NCBI GenBank assembly: GCA_019155185.1
Contig: CM032816.1
Coordinates: 5,372,510-5,436,509, forward strand
DNA: 64,000 nucleotides
Direction of reading: 5' to 3'
DNA from: Beaufortia kweichowensis
Lineage: Eukaryota; Chordata; Actinopteri; Cypriniformes; Gastromyzontidae
The notes beneath the pieces are model-generated. The model was not told the DNA's origin, did no database searches, and saw only the letters and a list, made by a program, of their open reading frames with translations. A program made the position numbers and the translations under genes. Below, piece by piece: positions 39,101-49,690 of this stretch (position 1 is its first letter; every line of letters begins with the position of its first letter).

Positions 39101-39489
39101 CCTGAATAGTGGCATTTGTGCTTTTTCTGCGGGGCTTCTTGTTCAATTCGAGCCCTACTTCGTTTGTTTCTTTGTTTAAGAGCAGAGTCGGCGGTGATGG
39201 TGGTAGGTGTGGCAGAGTTCCCATCATCTCTGGTTAGGGCTGGTGTCGGTGCCGTGCACTCTTCCTTGATTTTTGCCTGCTCGGCAAAATTGGACGGGGG
39301 CTGTTGATTGAAATCCGCCAAAATCCTAGCCACCACAAAAAGAGAAGAGTTGTCTTTCAGATGCTCCTTGGTGTCTTCGTTGCGCTGTGCAGCCGCAGTT
39401 TCGGGCTTGATCTCTCTATTCCCTTTTGGTGCGTGAACAATTGCTTGGCTGGACATTGACACAAGGCACTCTGCTGCGAAGTGATCCAT
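25901..39489 (-). CDS. klf13: Kruppel-like factor 13, complete two-exon CDS
   Basis: The CDS is 39489-39042 joined to 26226-25901, giving 257 residues. KLF13 binds GC/CACCC boxes in the nucleus and mostly represses, through Sin3A/HDAC. The N-terminus DHFAAECLVSMSSQAIVH resembles the Sin3-interacting motif of the KLF9/13/16 group. A conserved SLFVVARILADFNQQ follows at 49-63, then a basic stretch KQRNKRSRARIEQE at 105-118. The fingers are: 1, C126/C131/H144/H148; 2, C156/C161/H174/H178; 3, C186/C189/H202/H206. They are joined by TGE-type linkers, and the tail SLSDYSRSDASSPTLSP is typical of KLF13. It is shorter than human KLF13 (288 residues) because the Ala/Pro-rich middle is reduced. KLF9 and KLF16 are alternatives, but the tail and the synteny exclude them well. 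Confidence 0.96.
26383..26423. repeat. AATA/AAT microsatellite
   Basis: A mixed run of AATA and AAT units just inside klf13 intron 1, about 150 bp from exon 2. Confidence 0.85.
31786..32062 (+). repeat. Dispersed AT-rich repeat, copy 1 (family E)
   Basis: Marked by ATCATGACAAACTATGTATT, then AAGACTCAAAAATAAATATT, a long A/T tract and CATTTTCATTCGCATGCTCA near the end. The same order of motifs appears at 49420-49690 and, inverted, at 43220-43380. The ends are not sharply defined. Confidence 0.6.
33069..33167. repeat. GA dinucleotide microsatellite
   Basis: About 99 bp of nearly pure GA with a GG interruption near 33091. The ORFs through it, which translate as Arg-Glu or Leu-Ser repeats, are artefacts of the repeat. 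Confidence 0.97.
34123..34345. repeat. AACCC/GGGTT-rich dispersed repeat (family G)
   Basis: Multiple spaced copies of TTGGGTTAGAA, TTAACCCATG, AACCCATGCTGGGTT and related inverted words. This fits a foldback-type fish repeat. A shorter related element with AATGCTGGGTT ends is at 61197-61302. Confidence 0.55.
39042..39489 (-). CDS. klf13: klf13 exon 1 (N-terminus and finger 1)
   Basis: The start ATG at 39489-39487 has G at -3 and G at +4 and is the first in-frame ATG after the 5' leader. The protein opens MDHFAAECLVSMSS, matching the family. The frame stays open further upstream, but only through non-ATG codons. The exon ends within the Gly codon of the HTG linker, with donor GTCAGT at 39041. 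It has 149 complete codons plus one base. Confidence 0.95.
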
Positions 39490-39960
39490 TTCGTTGAGAA
39501 AAGAAAAAATGCCCCAATGTTTCTTTATGACATTCAAGCCCAAAGACACCACACCATTCAACTCAGCAGATCCCTTTGTGTGATGCTGAAGAGGTAGCTC
39601 TCGCAAGCAAACTCACTTTGTGCACTAATCTTACCGGCTTTTCAGCAACACTGGCATCCTGCATGAAATTCATGCGAGATCGAGCCGTGAACGCGCGACG
39701 CCGACTGCTTTCTTTCTTTAGAGATAAGTTTCCGGTGATGAGAGCGCTGAAAACTTGTCTTGATTCGATATGAAAACTCCCATCGTGGCTGTAGTCCTCA
39801 CAACGTTAAAGTGACAGTATGCTGTGCGTGCGCCGATTAGAGCTGATTGTATCCATGCTGGGGGCGTGTCTGCCGGTAGCGTTTGGCAACGTCGTCAGAG
39901 CGGACGCGCGATCATTGGATGGCGACGTGTCCCACAGTGCACTACCTTACGTGCCCCCAC
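39490..39960 (-). promoter_or_regulatory. klf13: klf13 5'UTR and proximal promoter
   Basis: Sequence upstream of klf13 on the - strand. It is CpG-rich compared with its surroundings. It contains CCAAT (39918-39914) and a KLF/Sp-type GC/CACC box reading CACGCCCCC on the - strand (within 39870-39860), with no clear TATA box. Two short upstream ORFs precede the start codon: 39557-39534 (seven codons plus stop) and 39533-39525 (ATG, one codon, stop). The transcription start is not determined. A GTAAGA donor-like motif near 39635 could allow an alternative 5'UTR exon. Confidence 0.55.
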
Positions 39961-42478
39961 AAACTTTTACAAAGTATCTAAATGAATTTACTTAGATGTA
40001 GAAATGATCTATACTTTAATAAAGTTTATTTTTAAGCATTAAATTCTTATGATTTCTTATCCAAAATGTGGAATGTATGGTTTTGTTATGCACCTAATGT
40101 TTATATCCTGATAAGATAAATGCATCCTCTGGTAAATCAATAAATCAATCGAATGATCATTTCTATGTATTTTCATTCTTTGTTTTTGTATTAAATTGTG
40201 TTATATAAACAAAGCATAAAGGTTTGTCTCATGACACAATGGTTTATACCTTGTGTTACAGACACCCACAATAAAGTCATTTGCGCATGACAGACGTCTG
40301 ACCTGCGGCAAGCTGTTGGGCTGGTCGTATAGTTCACTTTTTAATCATAATGGCATGGTTCTGTATTAAATATGCTTTATAATATAGAATGCTGCAAATA
40401 TTTATACAGTCTCCTCTATTAAGTCAAAGGCAAAATTTAATAGACTCTAAGGGCCCAGAAGTGACAAAACGTTTTAAAATAAATGACACAGACACAGAAT
40501 TCATAAGTTTCATAAGCAGACTGTGGGGGTGAAAATGGAGATCAGTGTTTTTAAAAGTTACTTAATCTTTTTATATGAATGTAGGAGGTGAGATAGGGAA
40601 TGCCCACCACTTCAACTCTAATGATGCACTGTTCTCATGTGGGAAAGCATATCGTCTCTTTCAGACCCATTCACAATAGACTTCTCTGGAAAGTTCCAAG
40701 TGTTCATTGGGGGCAAGGCTTTATGGCATTCACGGGGCCATCTGGTTGTATTACTTTACATATTCTTTCACCACCACAAGTACTGTGTGTTCTTGCATTT
40801 CATGTGGCGTTTTTGAGGCAAATCCTGCCGCAGCACAACCATGAGAAGGCAGTTCCTATTTCACAAGATGGCTGCCTGAAATCTCAAATGGAAGCAAATG
40901 CAACCCCCAACAAAGCAGAAGAAACAGTCATTATAACTCTGTACGTTATTATTCTGCACATAAATTAGTATTATAGCTTGAGTTCGGTCTAATAATAGCC
41001 CGGTCTGTGACATCACAATGCACTCAAGCAAAACAACTGCAATGCAAGATATATTAATGCACCTGACACATACAGTATGAGTTGCTCAGATATTTCATCC
41101 TGTGAGAAAATTTGAACACTTTTCAAACCACAAAATGTTCAGGGATGGTTAAGTCAAATTCTTGATTTCATCGCTCAAATAAGATGAGTCAGTCATTCTC
41201 TTGCCTGTATAATATCAAAAATATCGCCTTACTTGAGGCCATGTATTATCGCTGATGATTGTGGCACACGCTCTCTCAAGTTGTTCAAATGTAGTTCCAT
41301 TGGTCTTAAGTACAGTTTGTGAGGACAGCCTGACCGCGCTGCTAGGTGGAACAGTCTGATCAAGGCCACGCTGTCCTAGAGAACAAGGACCATATAGCTG
41401 TGTAAGGTTGATTAGACTTTCTGTTGGAAAGCACATGGCATATTTATGTTGCACATTTGCACACTTTTACATACACAATATCGCATGCTTTTCAAATGAC
41501 CTTTTTTATCACTTTTCTGGCCTAATTTTGTGATTTCCTATCTGTTTATATAAGACATAACAGATAAGATAGATGACTAATCATGTCATTGCTAGCAACT
41601 TTACTGCTGCGTGTTGTATTATCGCATTGTATTTATTAAAATAATGTATTCCTTAATGTGACCTGTTCTATTAGCCTTTGTTTATTTTAATTAAATTTGA
41701 TGATTAGTTCGCAAAAATTTTGATTCTAATCTGATGAAGTCATTCAAACCTGTATTATATTTTATAAGGACACAGACAAAATAATACAGACTGCTGTTTT
41801 CCACATAAGAGAAAGTGGTTTCCATACAGAGACAGAAATGCCGAAAGAATTTTCATAAATACAATGATTATTTAATGGTCCCATCAAAATACCCTCATGC
41901 TTATTTGTTATCATCCATTTATTTATGTTCCTGAGGATAAAGCTGTCACCTAGGCTGATTTCTGTCTGTTCTCATGTGGGTTTCGCATGTGATTGTATAA
42001 GCGAGAATTAACAGTAATAAAGGAAATTATAAGGGACAGTATCTCCTATAATCACCACTTGACTGCACGCGTCTAACAACGTGCCATCGTCATCTGAATG
42101 ACTGATTGCCAAATACACCTCATAAGACTGAAGGTCACACAATACAAATTGATTTGTCTCTTTTCCATAAAAGCTGTAAATTAGAAATGCCTGGACTTCT
42201 TATGAAGAGCTGATTTAAGAAATCTTATGAAAGCTAATGCGATGTTGTTTTGCAGTCCTTTTAGTATTGTCTTTGTATATTTATTGTTTTGGGTTTACAT
42301 CGGAGTCAGCATAGTTTTCAAATGTTAATTCAGCAACTGTAACACATGTGAACCTCAGGGGCTGTTTACTACTTGCGGTTTAGCTCTGTTCTTTTCATCT
42401 GCAGTTTGGAAACATATCATTTCCCATCATGCATACAACAAGTCTCTTCCTGTTCATCGTAGAATTACCCTCTTTTGT

Positions 42479-42572
42479 TGATCTAGGATCAGCTACGTCC
42501 CAGCCCTATTATGATCTTAACCATCAAAAGAGAAACCAAAGAACTGGTCTCAGATCAGCACCCAAAGACAAC
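42479..42572. repeat. Short repeat with inverted CTAGGATCAG / TCAGATCAGCA ends
   Basis: The element opens TGATCTAGGATCAG and closes GGTCTCAGATCAGCAC, with TTATGATCTTAACC between. The layout resembles a short fish repeat bounded by CTGATCCTAGATCAG words. Assignment is from memory and tentative. Confidence 0.4.
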
Positions 42573-43219
42573 AGCTACAAAACCCCTCTGCGGACTGAAC
42601 AGCACTTGTTGTGAAAGGCTGGGGACGACGAAAAGGGAGTGCCCACTCACGCGACTCATGACTCACACTTCAAATCCCATCTCCACAATAATAAACTGCA
42701 CGAATATCCTCAATAATATCAACAGTGCCCTTAACTTACATGACCCACTTGCCTGGTCAATCATTTCACATTCTAACCGTGTCCTTGCCAAGATTTTGAC
42801 CTCAGTGACTGCAGGAGATCACGCTGTTCTGAACTGTTATATCTCAAATGACCCAGAACAAACATCTTAGTTAAGGGTACATTAGCAGCTTGGGACCTTA
42901 TCAGAGCTAAGCTTTACCCAGATGCTGTGTGATTGTTTTGTCTGTTCCAGAACAGAGGAGTTAACATTAAGACATAAACAGACAGACTGTACAAAACCTT
43001 TATGCTGTTCTGCATAAACTGCTGACAATGAGGTAAATGACTCGTGAAATGTTAAAAAGTATACTACAACAGGTTTAACATGTTAAACATGGCATAACAG
43101 GTATATCACGCCTTCTTTCTAGAAATGGTTAAAGCGAGTATAATATTAGTCTAAAACTAGGTCAGTATTTACACATTTACACATACCGAACTACAATTTT
43201 TACATTTTAGATATTTTTT

Positions 43220-43380
43220 AGCTTATGTTTATTGTTATGAAAATTTGTCAAACATTTATTCTTGAGTCTTAGACCTTTTCATCAATATATAGTTTGTCAT
43301 GATTAGATTAAAATTAACTATAAAAAATTATAGTGAAATAATAAGTGTTCCCCGTGAAGCGGCGCCAGTTAACAGGTTAC
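43220..43380 (-). repeat. Dispersed AT-rich repeat, copy 2, inverted (family E)
   Basis: Read on the - strand it gives CCTGTTAACTGGCG, then GGGGAACACTTATT, AATCATGACAAACTATATAT and GACTCAAGAATAAATG. This is the same order as 49420-49690 on the + strand. Confidence 0.6.
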
Positions 43381-46133
43381 TTAACATCTAAATTTATGGT
43401 CAAATACGTTCATAGATTCTTTGTGGGCTTGAATGGAACCCAAGCTATAGGATGTTAAAGATTTCATACTGAGAAACGAAAATCTGTCAAATCTCTCATC
43501 CAGGATATTCAAGTTACACGTGACACAAAGTTATTTCTATACATATAGCTTTGTAATACAATCATCATCAATAACGACACTCGTTTCGAACAGGAAATGA
43601 AGATATGATATTCGAAACCAAGAATAAAACTAAAATGGGCTTCCAGTGAATGATAAAATCTTATATCATCATCGCTTCCTCGGTTAATAATTCAGCAACA
43701 TTTGTTGTAGCGCCATGAATGTATCTACCCCATTCATCACAGCAGTCCTCAAGTAGATCATATTAGTTATGCTAATTAGCAAAAATCAGTGACGTGCAAA
43801 GCGTTGACTGATTTTATGTGTTGGATGCTTGCTGGGATAGCAGTAACCCACTCCACAACGGAGGGAGGCTTTGTCTGGGTTGCACAATACAAGCTAAATG
43901 TGCAAAACGAAACACACTTCAGCTGTGATCTAATCATGAGGCATCAATTAACAGGCTGGATGAAGAGGACTGCGGGATACTGCTGATGGAGTATCCTTCG
44001 TCTATATGTCTACCCTGGGCTGTGCATTATTGTGGCGTTTGTGAAGGGACTTTTGCAACCCCCTATTCAAACTCAAACAGCAATACGTAATGCTCATGCA
44101 CTATGTACATTAATACACGTAATGTTGTTAGGGTAGGACTTTGAACATTGCTTTCCTTTTTCTTTACTCAAGGATGTTGTCATTAGTAGTAGAGTTAATA
44201 GTCACCTTAACAGTCAACACCCACTTTTTTTAGCATGGCAGGTGCCAGAGGAATTGAATTATTAATTTTCTTCATATGGACTCATGATTCTAAGACATAA
44301 AACAAACCAACAAGCTCTGAGATTAATTATAATATTAAAGCGTAGGAAAGTAAAGCTGCAAAGTTTTGTCTCTATGTCACCATCTCCACATCACCATTTA
44401 AAAAATCGCTATGGAGAATATTGATGGGATTTTGACTTCTGTGCTGTTGTGCTCATTGAGGCAGAATCCATAATCACATTATAACATCCATCCTTATGCC
44501 GTAGTCAACATTGTCTTGCAGGATAAACTATAGAAATTGACAGAACATCAATATACCAACATTCACACCTCACAGCAGATGTCAATATAGGATGCACATA
44601 TGAAATGCCAAACAGATTGTGTCGTGTTAGGCCGTGACCTCGGGCAGCTAATGAGAGGAAAGATTAACAAGACTCTCATTAAACGAGAACAAGCCCTTCT
44701 GAAGCGCAGAGGTCACCGGTTGGATGTGATGTCAAATGACAAATTAAAACACCTCTCTCGTTTACCAAAATTACTGTTAATATTTTTTAAACTGTGATAA
44801 TGTAAATCAATATTTTTAGTGTTGTTTCAGTGTTTTTTCCCAGCTGATATTTACTCTGGGGATGTTTACTGTAGCTTGAGGGAATTGTTGAAAGGACTGC
44901 CCAGAAAACCGCCACAAAACAAAGCTAAACGCAAACATATAATGACTCCTTATAAAACTCTCAAGCAACTCAAGTCTGGGTTGTAAACATCTATATTTTC
45001 AAATGATATAATTTGGTGGTGGGTGTGCACTATATGTTGCAATCCCGTTTCTGCTTTCATATTGCGCATATTGTTTGTCAGGAAATCTTACAAAACCAAA
45101 ATGAGAATTGCAGCTGGCAGCACACGAATGCCATCTTCAAGCTCCTTCCATTTCACAGCTGCTTTAACATCCATTGTATGGGGCTGTGAAGTGATGAAGC
45201 CACTACAGTAAACGTGAAACTCCGGTTCCTGTGATGGAGGGGGTCCACCAAAAGCATCTTTATTCTGTGGGTGTATGAGGGCTGGGGCCCACCATTATAA
45301 TTTTGTCATGGGCCTCTTGAACTCTAGCTTGTATGCAGGATGTACTGCCAGAGAAGGATAATTTATTGCTCAAACACATGCAGAATTTGGAGAAGCCTGT
45401 GTTAGTGTCTACTGCTACACATTTAGGTTTTGTATTATATTAAATTGTGCAGAATTACACTTATTTTCTCTGTACATGTAAGAATGGGCTTTTATAGACA
45501 GGGTCACATATATCATTTATTGCACAAAGGTGCTGGTATTCATAAAAAATGCTTCGTCATGGCCTTGAAAATAATTCATTTGTCACTGAACTACATGACA
45601 CACACTCTTGGACCTGGACTTTGGTCAGACATAAACAGATGAGTGCTGTAAACAAAACCAGTTTTATTTCTAGAGTTGCACAACACTAAGGTAAAAGTGT
45701 AATAATGTGAATCATTCAGGGTTATGGATCGTGTTTGTCATCGTGGGTGTCTCTTAATTTGTTTATTAAAGATTACGAATACAAACATTTTATTGCATGG
45801 ATGATTTGCTTACTACAAGACTAGTCAATTTTGTTTTGTTGACTTTAAATACTGATTGTCCTCACCAAATTTGCCAATGGTCTTTACAGAAATAATGATC
45901 AACAAGCCACTCATACTTCCTTTTTGACACTTTTGAAAGCTTTACTAAGTGAGTTATCTGTGTTATATTCATTAAATGATCCTTTTGTCTTCAAACAGCA
46001 AGAACAACAGAGGTCTGAATCAGAGAGGACTTATCACATCCTAAAAATGTCAATTAAACGCATCAAATGTTGAGGTCTTTGGTACAATAAGGTGTATTCT
46101 GCTCCTCAAAAACAAAACAAAAACCCTCCCCCG

Positions 46134-46400
46134 TCATGTGCACATTCTTCGTGTGCTTGTTTTGATCGGAGTGCAGCGAGTCAACGGGTTCAAAAGTGGG
46201 CGAGGCTGCGCAACTTCAACTCCTTCCCGTCTGAACCCAGATGGCTCGACGCAGACATTCACGCGCTTCAACTGCACGCGCGCAAAACGCAACACGTTTG
46301 ATTTTCCAGCGACAACTTGTGTCCTTTCTCTCAATCCTGCAGACCTCTGCAGCAGCGCTATAGAAATGTCGTGCACTCGGCTTGTCCTCAAGTGACCCGG
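46134..46400. promoter_or_regulatory. Isolated CpG-dense block (candidate island promoter)
   Basis: Roughly twenty CpG dinucleotides fall within about 260 bp, including CACGCGCGC and GACGCAGAC-type stretches, in an otherwise CpG-poor region. Both strands happen to be open here (- strand 46529-46134, 131 codons; + strand 46138-46395). I see no family motif in either. The most economical reading is an unmethylated promoter or enhancer, for example for an upstream noncoding trpm1 exon or an unannotated RNA. Confidence 0.4.
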
Positions 46401-46564
46401 TACAGAAGAGAGTACATCCCGTTCCTGCGATATTAATAGCAACCCTTGCGTCACCAAATTGTGCCAGACTGCTCTGCTAGACACGCGATGGTACCCGAAT
46501 GCACAGCAAATCATTCTCACTTCGAGCAAACATTGTTATAAAACAGATAGCTTACGCGTTGGAA

Positions 46565-46610
46565 AATTCATGCACTGATGATTTGACAATTCATGCACTG
46601 ATGATTTGAC
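46565..46610. repeat. Two-copy 23-bp perfect tandem duplication
   Basis: The unit starting AATTCATGCACTGATGATTT (46565-46587) is repeated without change at 46588-46610. The lack of divergence suggests a recent slippage event. Confidence 0.95.
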
Positions 46611-49419
46611 AAGTGATTTGTCATATGCATTGATGTGTTAAAATAAACGCGGGTGGGTAAATATTATAATACATGAAATATTTTTTTTCCATTACGTCCC
46701 ACAGGTGAGTGCAAAAGCTAAATGTTTCTCAAACACTCGATACGTTATTATGCATTTGGAAAATTAAAGCAAATTAAAGTAAAAATGCATTTTATGCACA
46801 AATATTATGCACAAATATTATGAGGTCCTACAGGTGACCATCTAAAATCTAAATAATTTACAAATCATAACATAAGCTTATTTTGGCATTCCTCCTGATC
46901 TTTGTAAACAGATTCACATGCTTGAATTACATCGACACCTGTTGTTTTCAGGAAACACTTTAGCCATTACAACACACGGTTTGCAGTTGCACGTGCCATG
47001 CCGATGCACCATTGCATAATGTGTATCTGGTTACATTATTAGAACAACCAGTGAAATCAAATCACAAATTAGCTTAATATAACAGTTTGATGCACCGTAA
47101 TGTAGCATTGATCTGGCAGTAAGTTGCACTGGGTGTTGGGTCTAACCCCAGGGAAGGGGAGGTGGGTATCAGAAAGGAGGAGAGGGAGAGACAGACTGTG
47201 GGAGGAGGTGAATCGTACAATTGCTGGCTTCAGTGTCTACAGGGAGGTGGGGGGGGGGGGTGTTGATGCATAGAGACAAACCTGAACGAGATCCCATGTG
47301 TGTTCTGCATGCAGACAAACCTATTCAGTAACAAACAACTCGAGATGTTTACGTCTTCAATTTAAAGTTTGATGCTGTCACTGTGGATGGGAATTGTAAA
47401 GAATGTATTGATTCTGGTTTTGTTTGATTCATCTCAACTATTGTGAATCTTTAAAGAAAGATTCATTTAGTACTTCTGAAGGAAATACATTAGGAATAGA
47501 AAATTGCATTTTATACATTAACGTATACATTTTAAATACATATTATATTTAACTGGAACATGTACAGTATGACAATATTCTTCAAAGCTATTGCAACAGG
47601 TGTGTTTACAGCCTTGGTAGACCTTTTAAAAAAGACATTTTAATAATCCATTATATTTGCTTACTATTTTGTTACTGACGTATTAAATAATACGCTGAAG
47701 TACAACAGACCCTCCGTTTCTCCGCAAACCCCACGTCTACCTTAAGAAACCAGCAATTATGAGACCGAGTGACCAACATCACTGACTCTGATTTCAGTCA
47801 GAGCCTCACCCAGACGCCAGGCACCATGCAAATTACAACGCAACCCCAAACACACCCATTTACAATTACCAGCGAGACACCAGCCCCCACGGATGCAGAT
47901 ACTTCCTCTGAAGCAGAGCCAGACATATAGAACAAGACTGACAACTGGATTATGAGCATTTTCAGTCATAAAAAGTCAAAGTCTCGCCTACAAGGCTTGA
48001 CATTTTATTACGTGTGGAGGCAGCGTTGTGTACTGTCATTTGATTGGTAGCTGGAATGCTTAGTCATATCAAACACGAAATTGCAAACGTGCAAAAAATA
48101 TTTAGTTTTGAGATCCAACATGATGTTTTGATGAACAGAATCCATCTGTTATCTCTGACAGATGTGTCTTTTAGATTCATTAAAAGAAATTGTAGTCGTA
48201 GTGCAAAACTTGTGTTGTGGGTGAGCCGTTGCTATGATGTTGCTAGTGTATTATTCTGGTTTAAAGACTTATGTCTCTATTTACTGTAAAGCTTGTTTGC
48301 CTGTCACAAACCTGATACCTTAGAAAAGTAATAGCAAACCACTCCTCAACAAACTGTGTGGTTTGAGATATCATTTATGTCTGCAGCACAAATGTTTAAT
48401 ACTTAAGGTTATGGGGTTGTTCAAATCCCTAAACCAAAGTATGAGCGATAGTAATACTATAGCATGTTTTAGCAATTATGATGTAAGAACACATAAATAT
48501 AGGTTACAGTTTTCTGTACTGTATAATAGCAGACTAAAACTTTGCTAAATAAATACTATTTCTTGTTTTATGTTGCGTAGCAACCAGACACTGGGTAAAT
48601 GTTGTCACTGGGAATTCCTCTTTTTTGCTCAAATCTCCACCAGGTTCTTGTAAATGAGCACAGTGTTGTGAAAGTGGGTCAAATATTTGAGAACAGGGAA
48701 AACACGCTGGTCGTCCAGGCTTTGTGTTGCAACAAACAAAATACCATTGTATTGTTTTACATTTTATAAAACCCTAACGTGAGACTTTTTGTTAGCTAAA
48801 AAAGTAAACTATCAGATATATTGAGTCTTCTCTCAAAAGATACCACATGGCACACACTGATCTCATTTAGTCTTTGACTGTAGTTGACTTGAACAGGTAT
48901 ATTCAGTTCACCCTGATGAAGCATAGCCAATTACTACATTTCCTTCCTGTTTGTTATGACCCCCCCTCGCAGCTCACACGCACCATCTGTGCTTCACATC
49001 CTAACTAATACATCCACAGATAAGGCCCCATAAATACAAAGCAAGACAGCTATCATCAGCGAGATTAAATGGATGCTAATAGAGCAGAATCTGAGAAGTG
49101 CTTTCTCAGGCCAGTCAGTGGCTTGGATGAGAACATCTTGAAATCATGTTTTTGCTGACTGAGGCTTTTGAAAAGTGGAAAGAAGGAAGTCTGGAAATTA
49201 AAAGAGGACATGTCAATGTCTGAGTTTATTCTCAGTGTCTCCTTCTCAGGATCATATTGATTATTAGCCGATATTAGTAATATTTTAATTTGGTGATTTG
49301 AGAACAATTACCTAAAATTTTTTTAACCCATTACCACATTTTAACCACTCTTTAGTTTACTAACTTTTCTCATTTTAATTATTATAATTTACACTAAATT
49401 TATAATAAATTAAACCTGT

Positions 49420-49690
49420 TAACTGTCACCGTTCCACAGGTGGAACACAAATTCATTATTCACTTTCATATTTCATAGTTGAATTTTAATCTTATCATGA
49501 CAAACTATATATTGATGACTCAAGAACAAATATTAGACACATTTTAATAATAAGCGATAAACGTAAACTAAAAAATATATATATATAAAAAATTATTATT
49601 AAAATTTAAAATTTAAAATTGCATTTTCATGTGCATGCTTAATATGTGCAGTGACAGTAATCAGGGCAATGACTTAGACTTTTAGCAGAT
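49420..49690 (+). repeat. Dispersed AT-rich repeat, copy 3 (family E)
   Basis: It includes CCTGTTAACTGTCACCGTTC, the palindrome GTTCCACAGGTGGAAC, ATCATGACAAACTATATATT, GACTCAAGAACAAATATTAG and CATTTTCATGTGCATGCTTA. This is the most complete of the three copies. Confidence 0.65.

Noticed and set aside
38977..39606. Longer klf13 exon 1 reading frame starting at 39606
   Set aside because: The codon at 39606-39604 is TTG, not ATG, and the 3' extension past 39042 runs through the splice donor; the MDHFAAE start and the GTCAGT donor fit the family.
46134..46529. 131-codon - strand ORF in the CpG-dense block
   Set aside because: Stop-free because of high GC; the + strand is open too, and no family motif is visible.
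46565..46610. CRISPR-like direct repeats
   Set aside because: Only two abutting units with no spacers, in a vertebrate genome; a simple tandem duplication.
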